A stretch of 49,107 nucleotides of DNA from Lachnospiraceae bacterium (lineage in GTDB: Bacteria > Bacillota_A > Clostridia > Lachnospirales > Lachnospiraceae), in NCBI GenBank assembly GCA_017464645.1, contig JAFTZF010000020.1, positions 1 to 49,107 on the forward strand, read 5' to 3'. The notes under the pieces are model-generated. The model searched no databases. It worked only from the letters and a program-made list of their open reading frames with translations, and had not been told where the DNA came from. The translations under genes and the position numbers were made by a program. This document shows, in pieces, positions 1 through 8,100 of this stretch (position 1 is the first letter of the stretch; the number at the start of each line of letters is the position of its first letter).

Positions 1-53
1 AATGATTATTAAGATCTGTATCGTAAGCTCCAACAGGACGAATTGCAGATGGC

Positions 54-85
54 AAGTTAAGATGGGGAAAACCTCATTTTAACTT
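54..85. repeat. Strong stem-loop in gene-free left edge
   Basis: A 14-pair inverted repeat (arms 54-67 and 72-85, two G-U pairs, AAAA loop) lies in the gene-free first 211 bases. One more C-G and one G-U pair extend it. It is not followed by a clean T-run, so it is not a standard terminator for a gene outside the window. The rest of 1-211 shows no supported gene. It may be an end of a degraded mobile element or a terminator of an upstream gene. What is seen is the pairing; the role is unknown. Confidence 0.5.
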
Positions 86-211
86 GTACTAAATCTTGAC
101 ATAGGACCAAGACCTAGAATCTAACAATTGGTATGTCGGTTTATGAATCCAGATGGGACAGAGGTTTTGTGCTATTAGCATGGGATATCAAAGAAAAAGT
201 CATAGCGCCTG

Positions 212-715
212 TTGCTGACCACCTATACCTACAGCCGGATCGGTCAGCTGGTGACAGAAAAATGGTATGATGGGGTCCAGAACGGAAACCTGATCGCCCA
301 CTATAAATATGTGTACGACGGAAACGGCAACATCGTCCGTTCTATTGATTTTGGAGCAGAAAAAGAGTATACTTATACCTACGAGAATGGTGTTTTAGCC
401 CGGGCGGCAGAGTATGACATCACCTTCAATACCAGTGAGATTGTCACCGGAAAGACAGACAGCTTTGGACGTAAAGAATTTGATGAGCTGCAGCTAAATG
501 GAACCGGCACCATATCCCGCCGCTTTGCCTACCACGAAGGCAGCGTGACAGAGGAGCACAAGGAGCACCGGAAGAAGAAATCCAATCCCACCACCTCTCT
601 GGTCAGCAGGATCACCTTTGCAGACGGAAGGACCCTGTCTTACGAGTATGATGAGGAAGAGCGGATCACTAAGGTAGTTGTCAGTCAGCAATATTTGATA
701 CAGGAGAATATTTGA
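212..715 (+). pseudogene. Rhs/YD-repeat protein, 5'-truncated remnant
   Basis: The 167 codons contain YD-type repeats: YTYSRIGQL near the start, YKYVYDGNGNIV, YTYTYENGVL and LSYEYDEEERITK. This is the repeat found in Rhs/polymorphic-toxin shells, normally proteins of well over 1000 residues. The reading frame has a TAG stop just before the repeats begin, there is no convincing ribosome binding site before the TTG at 212, and only the repeat portion remains, so I read it as a fragment rather than a working gene. The end at 715 loses the repeat pattern (VVVSQQYLIQENI), which suggests a recombined tail, as happens in Rhs loci where toxin tips are swapped. The exact left border is uncertain. Confidence 0.6.
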
Positions 716-832
716 GTAAAGGATTTAGAATGCAACTGCAGGCACAAATTTTGGGAAAAATGTAGAGATGAATATGAATTTTCACCAACTCTTTTACAAG
801 TAATATTTCATGGTATGATAGAAAGGTAATTT

Positions 833-1222
833 ATGGAAGAATATCAACATATTTTGAAAACTGAGATATATGCAATGGCGTTTTTGATAATACTTTGTGT
901 GCTTTTCTGTATAGCGGCAATTATCATAATTATAAAATGTGAATTAGATAAATATATGTATTTATTGGTAATTGTTGGGCTGGTTCTACTAGCCATTTCA
1001 ATGAATCGTGCTTTTGATTGTATGAAAGATATGAACGAGTCTTTGTATGTAGAGTATGTAGGTACTTATTCATATAGAGGACGAGATACTGTGCGATTGG
1101 ACGATGATAAGCATACGAAACTGAATGCGGGTTATTGTAATCCTACAGATGATGGAAAGCCGAGAATTATCATATATGCGAAAAACACGAAAATTATTGT
1201 TGATAGTAAAGATTGCGAATAA
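833..1222 (+). CDS. Small two-helix membrane protein, unknown; possible Rhs immunity or orphan tip gene
   Basis: I do not recognise this 129-residue protein. Residues about 13-35 and 41-57 are strongly hydrophobic and read as two membrane helices. The remaining 70 residues are polar, with a GTYSYRGRDTVRLDDDKHTKL stretch that looks like a small beta domain, probably outside the membrane. A weak AAAGG site precedes the ATG. The base composition is clearly more AT-rich than the genes to the right, which fits transfer. It lies directly downstream of the Rhs remnant and ends in its own terminator, the position where immunity genes of Rhs toxins are usually found. That role is inferred only from position and size. 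Confidence 0.55.
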   Translation: MEEYQHILKTEIYAMAFLIILCVLFCIAAIIIIIKCELDKYMYLLVIVGLVLLAISMNRAFDCMKDMNESLYVEYVGTYSYRGRDTVRLDDDKHTKLNAGYCNPTDDGKPRIIIYAKNTKIIVDSKDCE

Positions 1223-1236
1223 CTATTAATAGAAAG

Positions 1237-1286
1237 CCATCTGATAGAACTGTTTTTAAAACAATTCTACTCAGATGGTTTTTTTA
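1237..1286 (+). terminator. Rho-independent terminator after the small membrane protein gene
   Basis: Long hairpin: CCATCTGA (1237-1244) pairs with TCAGATGG (1271-1278), TAGAA (1245-1249) with TTCTA (1265-1269), and an inner TGTTTT/AAAACA closes the stem. It is followed by a T-run from 1279. The convergent aminotransferase gene ends at 1341 and may use the opposite face. Confidence 0.85.
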
Positions 1287-1340
1287 TCCCACATTATTTT
1301 CCGGCAACTCCTGCAAGAACCCCGGCAGCCCGGAGCCCAA

Positions 1341-2435
1341 CTACAACAGCTCCTTCAAACACTCCAGAAGCTCCGTATTCTTTTCCGGGCTCATGAAGCA
1401 GAACCGGAAGAAGCGGTTGCTGAGGAAGGGGAAGGTGGAGCAGTTGCGGATCATGAGACCCCGACGGATTGCATGGTCGAAGAGCTGGTCTGCGTCCACG
1501 TCTTCTTTCAGGATCTTCACCAGCATAAAGTTGGCGGTGGGCTTGTAGACCTTTACGGTGGGGAGGGCGGCCAGTTCCTGATAGCAGCGCTCCCGCTCGG
1601 AACTGATCAGGGCTCGGGTCTGCTGAATGTAGTCGGCATCTGTAAACATCAGCTCGCCGGCCACGGCGGCCAGGCTGTTGATGGTCCAGGGGTTCTTTTG
1701 GGTATTGATACGTTTGATCAGGTCCGCATTGCCGGTGATGGCATAGCCCAGGCTCAGTCCCGGAGAGGCAAAGAATTTGGAAATGCCCCGCAGGATCACC
1801 AGGTTGTTGTAATAATGAGTCAGGGGTACACTGGATACGGCTTCCACGTCCGGTGCAAATTCCACATAGGTCTCGTCCACCATGACACAGATGTCATACT
1901 GCTTGCAGGTATCCAGAATCTGACGCATGGAGTCCTGAGTAATTGCAGTGGAGGTGGGGTTGTTGGGATTGCAGATGACCAGCAGGTCAATGGATGCATC
2001 CAGGCTGTCGCACAGGTGATCGGTATCCAGCAGGAAATCCGCAGCCTCCTGCAGAGGGTAGTAGAGGGAGGTGCCGCTCTCCAAAGAGATTTCCCGCTCG
2101 TACTCGGAATAGGTGGGCCCGATGATCATGGCCTTTTTTGGATGCTCCAGCTGGATAAACAGGGAGATCAGCTCTGTGGAGCCATTTCCTACCACCACAT
2201 TTTCCGGAACCGTGCCGGCATAATCTGCGATGCATTTTCGCAGGGCTGCGTAATCCCGGTCCGGATAAGAAGTAATACAGTCGATCTTGTCAATGAGGGT
2301 AGCCCGCATCTTGGGAGAGATGCCCAGGGGATTCACATTGGCGCCAAAGGAAGTGATGTCTTCCTTTTTGATTCCGTACACGGCCTGGATTTTCTCCAGG
2401 TCACTTCCGTGAAAATGATCTTTATGCTTTAACAT
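1341..2435 (-). CDS. PLP-dependent class I/II aminotransferase, CobD/HisC-like
   Basis: This 364-residue protein has the fold-type I layout of histidinol-phosphate aminotransferase and threonine-phosphate decarboxylase. Visible motifs are GANVNPLG near residue 31, the NPNNP loop at 156-160, DETY with Asp187 (pyridine-nitrogen ligand) and Tyr190, and SK with Lys220 as the PLP Schiff-base lysine. The motif following Lys220 reads SPGLSLGY; the family normally has GLR-x-GY, where the Arg binds the PLP phosphate, so residue 228 is Ser in place of Arg. The start is the ATG at 2435 with GAGG upstream; longer frames run through the divergent promoter and are not credible. No his or cobalamin genes are adjacent, so the substrate cannot be assigned. 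It is divergent from the gene at 2549. Confidence 0.85.
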   Translation of the reverse strand: MLKHKDHFHGSDLEKIQAVYGIKKEDITSFGANVNPLGISPKMRATLIDKIDCITSYPDRDYAALRKCIADYAGTVPENVVVGNGSTELISLFIQLEHPKKAMIIGPTYSEYEREISLESGTSLYYPLQEAADFLLDTDHLCDSLDASIDLLVICNPNNPTSTAITQDSMRQILDTCKQYDICVMVDETYVEFAPDVEAVSSVPLTHYYNNLVILRGISKFFASPGLSLGYAITGNADLIKRINTQKNPWTINSLAAVAGELMFTDADYIQQTRALISSERERCYQELAALPTVKVYKPTANFMLVKILKEDVDADQLFDHAIRRGLMIRNCSTFPFLSNRFFRFCFMSPEKNTELLECLKELL

Positions 2436-2459
2436 TCTAAATTCCTCTTTTCTTTCCAC

Positions 2460-2518
2460 TTTCCATCTTGGGGATTTAGTGGTATACTTATTATAACTGC
2501 AAGGGTCTTTGGTTACAA
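2460..2518. promoter_or_regulatory. Back-to-back promoters for the aminotransferase and the DUF5717-like operon
   Basis: Minus strand: TTGTAA (complement of 2513-2518), 17 bases, then TATAAT (complement of 2490-2495), driving the aminotransferase. Plus strand: an extended -10, TGgTATACT at 2480-2488, with a weak -35 at 2460-2465, driving the gene at 2549. The two -10 regions are only one base apart, so the two promoters are likely to compete for polymerase. Confidence 0.65.
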
Positions 2519-2548
2519 GTGCCAAAAATGGATTTTGGAGGAATACGG

Positions 2549-5110
2549 GTGCGGGAAAAGATAGAACGTTTTGCCAATGGAAAATTTGAATACGAAAAGC
2601 AGACGCTTTTGGTGTCGGAGTCACGGATCGCATTTTCCGTGGCGGTGGACAGCGTCACAGAAGGGGAGTTTACCATCTCGTCAGGTACAGAGAAACACAT
2701 CAAGGGAATCGTCTATTCCTCCACCGGCCGCATGAAGGTGGAGAATCCTTCCTTCCTGGCCAGAACTGTGCGTATCCGCTATACCTTTGATGCCGGAGGC
2801 ATGTACGGCTCGGAAGTGGAGGAGGGCTTCTTCAGTCTGGTGACAGATGTGGGAGAGTACCACCTTCCCTATCGGATCACGGCGGAGCTGCCGGAGAATG
2901 CCGAGCGGGACAGCTATGCCTACTTTATTTCCGCAGACCCCATAGAGCCCCTTCCTGCAGAGAAGACCCGGGACAATTCCTCTGAAACCGTTGTGGAAGT
3001 GGCCGAGGGCACAGGGGAGGTTCTTTCCCATGAGGAGGCCATGCGTCTGGCGGCGCTGATCTTGAAGAGCAAGCAGATGCAGCCGGGACAGTTCGCGCGG
3101 CTGACCCAGACCTATGAGGCGGAGCCCGACAGGGAATTGCTGGCAAATATCTGCAGTATTTTAATTAAAAATGATCGGATGGATGAGGAGAGCTTTCTGT
3201 GGTATCGCCGGGGCGTTTTGCAGGAAGTAAAGATCACCAATCTGTATGAATATTTCATTCAGGCTGCGCCGGAGGAATACCGGGAGCCGCTGCCTAAGAA
3301 TGTGCTTTTGTATTTCCTTTACAACAACACCTTGTCCGCAGTGAAAAAGGCCTTTGTCTATGCCAATGTGGTCCGCTGCCAGGACAGCAGCTCCGGTCTG
3401 TACCGGGAGTATCGCAGAGTCATTGAGCCCTTTATGCTGGAACAGCTGGTGCAGCGTAAGATCAGTGAAGACCTGGCTGTGATCTACGAAGCATTCCTGG
3501 TGGACAGCCTGCTGACCATCGACTTTGCCGAGGCTTTGGCGGATGTGATGTTCATCCGCAGGCTGGAGTGCAAGGACCCGCGGATCAAGCAGATACAGGT
3601 GCTCTATGAGCCCCTGACCCAGAGACTCATTTACCCGGTGAAGAACGGCCGGGCTTATATCCCGATTTATACAGCCGGCGCCAAGATCCTGCTTATGGAT
3701 TCCCAGGGAAACTGCTATACATCCAGTGTTCCCTATACCCTGACCAGACTCATGGACGAGCGGCGGTACATAGACCAGTGCAGGGTACTGCTGAAATACC
3801 ATGCGGGGCTGTACCTGTATTTGTGTGACGGAACATCCCGCAGCCATGTGCTGAATAAAGAAAATATTGATGTCTATAAACAGGTTCTGCAGATCAGCGG
3901 ATTTACCGACAGCTACTGCCAGGGAGTGCGGCAGGAGATCATCCAGTACTATTATGCAAATCACGAGCTGGATGAGCTGGACGAGGAGTTCTTCTCTGCC
4001 CAGGCGGAGTCCATGCTTCCTACAGACCGGGCAAAATATGTGGAGATCCTTATCTTGCGCAGATTATATGACAGAGCCTGGGAGCTGGTGGAGCGTTACG
4101 GATATTCGCTGCTGCGCTCCAAGATCCTGGTGCGTCTGGCTATCTGGCGGATCCGGGAGCTGGAGTACACCCGGGATGAGTATTTACTGAAGCTGTGTTA
4201 TCGGGTCTTCTGTGAGAAGAAGTACAATGAGAGCATTCTGGACTATCTGGCAGAGTATTATCAGGGCGATATTGAGTCCATGCTGGCTATCTGGCGTGCA
4301 GGCCGGGAGTTTGAGGTCAATGTGTTTGACCTGGAAGAGCGGATCTTAAGTCAGATGCTCTTTACAGAGGAGCTTTCTGAGGAAGCCTTCGAGGTGTTTG
4401 TGGACTATGAGAGAACCGGCGGCAATTCCCTGGTGAGCAATGCGTATCTGTCATATCTGGCCCACAGGGACTTTGTCCTGGATCAGAAAATACCCGACCG
4501 GGCCTTTGCCTTTTTGGAGACGGCCATTGCCTGGGAGATCGATCTGCCGGATGTGTGCAAGCTGTCTTATCTGCGGTATTTGTCCCACCAGGGATATTTA
4601 AGTGAGTCCCAGCAGCTGCGGGCCAATTTGCTGGTAAAAGAATTCCTGTACCGCCGTCTGCGGTTTGGATTCATGAAGGAACTGATGCAGCGCCTGGGCA
4701 AGCCCCATACGCTGGAGGACAAGACCTTTGTGGAATACCGGGCCAATCCGGGGCATAAGGTGGTCATCCACTATGTGCTGGAGACACCGGGGCAGGATGC
4801 CTGCAGCTACGTGGCAGAGCGCATGTACCCCGGCGGAGCAGGCGTGTTTGTAAAAGAATTTACCCTGTTCTACGGAGAACGGCTGACTTATTTTATTACA
4901 GAGACCATGTCAGATGGCAGTGAGCAGAGCACGCCTCACAGAAGCATCAGCGGCGATCAGGAGGAATCTCTGGAGACGGGAAGTAAGTATGCGGCCATTT
5001 ATGAGATGTATCGTTCTGTGAGAGAGGGAAGAGATGCCCGGCTCATGGAGCAGCTGGAGGACTATCGGAAGCAGCAGTATCTGGTGGAGACGCTGTTCCG
5101 GCTGAAATAG
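2549..5110 (+). CDS. Large helical-repeat protein, DUF5717-like, unknown function
   Basis: I take this as a member of a Lachnospiraceae family I recall as DUF5717, of unknown function. The GTG at 2549 is chosen because GGAGG (2537-2541) sits seven bases before it; an in-frame ATG at 2528 has no such site. The 853 residues divide into three parts: about 1-130 is beta-rich with a TEGEFTISSGTEKHIKG segment that resembles an Ig-like domain; about 165-690 is almost wholly helical with TPR-like spacing of Leu, Tyr and Ala; about 735-800 is again beta-rich (HKVVIHYVLETPG, FTLFYGERLTYFITET). There is no signal peptide or membrane helix, so it is likely cytoplasmic. It opens a tight operon with an actin-like protein gene and a TPR gene, with a 44-base gap to the next. 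A scaffold role is only inferred. Confidence 0.75.
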   Translation: MREKIERFANGKFEYEKQTLLVSESRIAFSVAVDSVTEGEFTISSGTEKHIKGIVYSSTGRMKVENPSFLARTVRIRYTFDAGGMYGSEVEEGFFSLVTDVGEYHLPYRITAELPENAERDSYAYFISADPIEPLPAEKTRDNSSETVVEVAEGTGEVLSHEEAMRLAALILKSKQMQPGQFARLTQTYEAEPDRELLANICSILIKNDRMDEESFLWYRRGVLQEVKITNLYEYFIQAAPEEYREPLPKNVLLYFLYNNTLSAVKKAFVYANVVRCQDSSSGLYREYRRVIEPFMLEQLVQRKISEDLAVIYEAFLVDSLLTIDFAEALADVMFIRRLECKDPRIKQIQVLYEPLTQRLIYPVKNGRAYIPIYTAGAKILLMDSQGNCYTSSVPYTLTRLMDERRYIDQCRVLLKYHAGLYLYLCDGTSRSHVLNKENIDVYKQVLQISGFTDSYCQGVRQEIIQYYYANHELDELDEEFFSAQAESMLPTDRAKYVEILILRRLYDRAWELVERYGYSLLRSKILVRLAIWRIRELEYTRDEYLLKLCYRVFCEKKYNESILDYLAEYYQGDIESMLAIWRAGREFEVNVFDLEERILSQMLFTEELSEEAFEVFVDYERTGGNSLVSNAYLSYLAHRDFVLDQKIPDRAFAFLETAIAWEIDLPDVCKLSYLRYLSHQGYLSESQQLRANLLVKEFLYRRLRFGFMKELMQRLGKPHTLEDKTFVEYRANPGHKVVIHYVLETPGQDACSYVAERMYPGGAGVFVKEFTLFYGERLTYFITETMSDGSEQSTPHRSISGDQEESLETGSKYAAIYEMYRSVREGRDARLMEQLEDYRKQQYLVETLFRLK

Positions 5111-5154
5111 ATGGAGAAATCGGAAACGAGCAGTCAGAAAAAGGACGAAGATAA

Positions 5155-6246
5155 ATGGAACAATTTGTAATCGGAATTGATTTAAAAGAAGAATATTCCC
5201 AGATCAGCTGTTGGAAGAGCGGTGCTTCCGAGCCCCAGTCCATTTCTGTGGTGACCGGAGAAGAGCGGTATCGGATCGCAGCGGCCGGTACGGAGGAATT
5301 GCTGAAGAAGGCCATGCGGCTGCTGCGGCCCTATGGGAAGCTGGGAGAAGCGGCGGCAGTGGTATTCTCCGTGCCGGAGACCAGCCCCCAGGTGGTGGAG
5401 CAGGTGAAGGTAGCTGCCATGCGCATGGGTATCCAGGAGGAAAAGATCTATGTGCAGACGGATCACGAGAGCTTCTGCTCTTATGTCATGCATCAGCCAA
5501 GAGAGATTCACACCCATCATGTGGCCCTGTTTTCTTACGAAGGCCATGTGCTGAAGGCTTCCCTGCTTTTACTCAATCAGAAGCAGCAGCCGGCTCTGGC
5601 CCGTGTGGAGACTGAGGCGGACTGGGAGATTACAGGCATGCAGGACCTGACGAAGGAAGAGCAGGACGCATATTTTGCAGCTCTCATCCGCCGGGTCTTT
5701 GAGCAGAAGATCATATCTGCAGCCTATCTGCTGTGAGAGGGCTTTGAAGAGCGTTGGTACGAAAAATCCCTGCAGCTTTTGTGCGCGGGCAGGCGGGTTT
5801 TTGCAGGAAGTAACCTGTTTGCCAAAGGAGCCTGCTATCGTGCGGCCGAGCTGGTGGGAGAAGAAGCTCCCAAGCCCTATCTGTTCTTTGGAGCAGATAA
5901 GATTCCCTGCAATGTGGGGATCCGGATCTTGAACGGACAGCGGGACGGAATGCAGGTGCTGATACCGGCGGGAGTGAACTGGTATGAAGCCAAGGCGAAG
6001 TGCGAAGTGCTGCTGTATGATAAGCCGGTGGTAGAGATCTTGTTCCAGCCCTTGAAAGGCGAGACTATGCTGAAGGAGAGCATTCTGCTGGATGGACTGC
6101 CTCAGCGGCCGGCCCGGACTACCCGGCTGAAGGTACAGGTATCCTTTACCCGTGCGGCCCAGTGTCAGGTGCAGATACTGGATCTGGGATTCGGAGAACT
6201 GTATCCGGCTACGGATCTGATGTGGAACGAGACGGTGGAACTGTAG
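5155..6246 (+). pseudogene. Actin/Hsp70-like protein (DUF5716-like) interrupted by an in-frame TGA
   Basis: Two same-frame stretches, 5155-5736 and 5737-6246, form one 364-codon gene broken by a single TGA at 5734-5736. Translation continues without shift after the stop (EGFEERWYEKSL, then LCAGRRVFAGSNLFAKGACYRA), and the second half has no start codon with a ribosome binding site; its first possible start is a TTG at 5779. The N-terminus FVIGIDLKEEYSQI resembles the phosphate-1 loop of actin/Hsp70 ATPases, and VALFSYEGHVLKASLL resembles the second phosphate loop. I recall this family as DUF5716. In the context L-L-stop-E-G-F a glycine codon GGA mutated to TGA is the simplest explanation. Either a nonsense mutation, a base-call error, or readthrough; truncation would leave 193 residues. 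Confidence 0.7.
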
Positions 6247-6258
6247 GAGGGAAAGACA

Positions 6259-7047
6259 ATGTGTGCAGTGATTTTATGTAAGCATAAGCGGGCGGCCGTT
6301 CCCTACGAGATCGAAAGCATGGGAATCCATTTGTATTCCATGGAGGAGCTGGCCTATTTCCTTTACGAAAATGTATATCTGGTGGATCGCAAGATCCTTG
6401 GTCCCCGGCTGTTCCGATGGATCGGTGAGGAGATTGGAGATGAGGCCCTGGCTCAGCGGCTGGAAAAGGGCAGCGAGTCCGGCACCGGCATTCCCAATCT
6501 GATCCTGACCATTTTGCGGGAAATCGATTATTATACAAAGGATGAGCTGAGTCTGCTGTCTGAGCGGATGAAGAAGCTGTCCACCTATCAGGAGCAGGAG
6601 CGGTTAAAGCTTCGGGCAGATGAGTATTTCATCAACGGAAACTATCAGGCTGCCATTTACGAATATCAGAAGATCCTGGACATCCGTCAGAGCGACCGCC
6701 TGGGCGTGGAGTTTTATGCCCATGTGTGGAACAACCTGGGCGTGTGCTATTGCCGTCTGTTTCTGTTTTATAAGGCTTCCAAAGCCTTCCGCACCTCTTA
6801 TCAGTACCAGAAGGACCAGGAGGTATTGCGTTCCTATGTGTATGCCTTGAACTTCTGCCTGTCCGAGGAGGATTTTGAGGAGGCCATGGAGCTGCAGAAT
6901 ATTCACGGAGAGCAGCTGGCGGCCATGGTAGAGCGGCTGGAGCAGCTGACTGCTGAAGCAAATGAGCACTTTACCGTGGATGCAGATCCAAGGGAAAGCC
7001 TGTACAGATTGCGCAGAGAATATCACAAAAATATAAAGTATTCTTAA
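6259..7047 (+). CDS. TPR-like protein, third gene of the DUF5717/DUF5716-like cluster
   Basis: The 262-residue protein begins MCAVILCKHKRAAVPYEI and has no signal peptide. Residues about 110-235 are a tetratricopeptide-like array: RADEYFINGNYQAAIYEYQKIL, then YAHVWNNLGVCYCRLFLFYKASKAFRTSYQ, with the classic W-N-LG-Y-A spacing. The first 100 residues are helical and unassigned. The AGGAGGG site overlaps the stop of the preceding gene and lies seven bases before the ATG, so the two genes are translationally close. TPR domains bind protein partners, so it is probably the adaptor of the cluster. I do not know its partner; the neighbouring actin-like protein is the obvious candidate. It ends just before a terminator at 7067-7095. 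Confidence 0.75.
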   Translation: MCAVILCKHKRAAVPYEIESMGIHLYSMEELAYFLYENVYLVDRKILGPRLFRWIGEEIGDEALAQRLEKGSESGTGIPNLILTILREIDYYTKDELSLLSERMKKLSTYQEQERLKLRADEYFINGNYQAAIYEYQKILDIRQSDRLGVEFYAHVWNNLGVCYCRLFLFYKASKAFRTSYQYQKDQEVLRSYVYALNFCLSEEDFEEAMELQNIHGEQLAAMVERLEQLTAEANEHFTVDADPRESLYRLRREYHKNIKYS

Positions 7048-7066
7048 GTTTTATAGACCATGAGAG

Positions 7067-7095
7067 AAAAAGCCTGCCGGTTGACAGGTTTTTTT
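7067..7095 (+). terminator. Terminator overlapping the next promoter's -35
   Basis: CCTG (7073-7076) pairs with CAGG (7085-7088), extended by AAAAAG against the T-run at 7089-7095. The stem is short but the A/T flanks are typical. The right arm contains the TTGACA that serves the next gene. Confidence 0.55.
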
Positions 7096-7109
7096 CCTTG
7101 TGATACCAT
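7081..7109 (+). promoter_or_regulatory. Promoter for the orphan amino-acid-binding lipoprotein gene
   Basis: TTGACA at 7081-7086 is a perfect -35, followed after 17 bases by TACCAT (4 of 6) at 7104-7109. The -35 is embedded in the upstream terminator. Confidence 0.5.
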
Positions 7110-7158
7110 TACGGGTGTATCTGAAGCCCGGGTATATGGGCGGAAAGAGAGGAGTTCT

Positions 7159-8067
7159 ATGAAAAAGAAGATCATAAGTTTATTATTGTGCCTGAGTATG
7201 ACAGCTGCGTTGTTTTCCGGATGTGGGGTCCAAAAAGACACTCCGGAATCCACCAATACAGACGCTGAGGATGCAGAAGAGGCTGCCGAGGAGGATGGCG
7301 AGGAGTCTGTGGAAACTGAGGTAAAACCCCGGTTTGTAGTAGGCTTTGATGCCGGCTTTGCGCCTTACGGATATCAGGATGGATCCGGTGAATATGTGGG
7401 TTTTGACCTGAGTGTGGCGCAGGCAGTTTGCGACTATCTGGGCTGGGAGTTGGTAAAGAAGCCCATCGTCTGGGAGGAAAGAGACCAGGAGCTGGAGTCC
7501 GAAGCCATTGACTGCATTTGGAACGGATTTAGCATGAATGGCAGAGAAGAACTGTACGAATTCACAGACCCCTATATTGATAACAGTCAGGTGTTTGTAG
7601 TGACTGCAGAGTCCGAGATTACCGATTGGAAGGATTTAAAGGGCAAGGAAGTGCTGGTACAGGCAGGTTCCTCTGCGCTGCAGGCGCTAAGCACTGAGGA
7701 GTCCGAGGATGAGGAATTTGCGGATACTATGAAAAAGTTAAAGAAGTCCTTTGGAGAGCTGACTGAGGTTTCTGATTACAGCAGTGCCTTTGATATGTTG
7801 GAATCAGGTGAAGCAGATGCAATCGCCATGGATATCAGCGCGGCCCAGTATCAGATGGATCAGCGGGAAGAAGGAACCTTTATCATCCTGGAAGAAGCCA
7901 TTGTGGCAGAGCAGTATGCGGTGGGCTTCAAGCTGGGAAATACACAGATGCGTGACCTGGTGCAGGCAGTGCTGTATGAGCTGTTAGATGACGGCACGAT
8001 CAAAGCTCTTGCCAAGGACGCTGAAGGCAGATGGGATGTATCAGAGATCATTTGCCTGGGAAAATAA
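7159..8067 (+). CDS. Amino-acid-type ABC solute-binding lipoprotein (family 3)
   Basis: The 302-residue product has a lipoprotein signal: MKKK, a hydrophobic stretch, and a lipobox LFSGC with Cys22 as the lipidated residue. A low-complexity acidic linker (about residues 28-55, rich in Glu, Asp and Ala) tethers the domain. The mature part is an SBP_bac_3 domain: FVVGFDAGFAPYGYQDGSGEYVGFDLSVAQAV, then DCIWNGFSMNGREE and FTDPYIDNSQVFVV, the layout of polar amino-acid or glutamine binding proteins. The ATG at 7159 has GAGAGGAG upstream; an earlier in-frame start at 7060 would destroy the signal peptide. No permease or ATPase gene is adjacent, so it either uses a distant transporter or acts as a sensor. 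purB follows after 33 bases without a terminator. Confidence 0.85.
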   Translation: MKKKIISLLLCLSMTAALFSGCGVQKDTPESTNTDAEDAEEAAEEDGEESVETEVKPRFVVGFDAGFAPYGYQDGSGEYVGFDLSVAQAVCDYLGWELVKKPIVWEERDQELESEAIDCIWNGFSMNGREELYEFTDPYIDNSQVFVVTAESEITDWKDLKGKEVLVQAGSSALQALSTEESEDEEFADTMKKLKKSFGELTEVSDYSSAFDMLESGEADAIAMDISAAQYQMDQREEGTFIILEEAIVAEQYAVGFKLGNTQMRDLVQAVLYELLDDGTIKALAKDAEGRWDVSEIICLGK

Positions 8068-8100
8068 AAGGAAATTCAATAAGATAAAAGGAGAGAAAGT

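Noticed and set aside
1275..2432. 385-codon open frame on the plus strand, antisense to the aminotransferase
   Set aside because: No domain, repeat-poor composition typical of a reverse reading, and the opposite strand encodes a clear PLP enzyme with its own binding site.
5734..5790. Selenocysteine insertion at the in-frame TGA
   Set aside because: No convincing SECIS stem-loop follows, and the context suggests glycine rather than cysteine.
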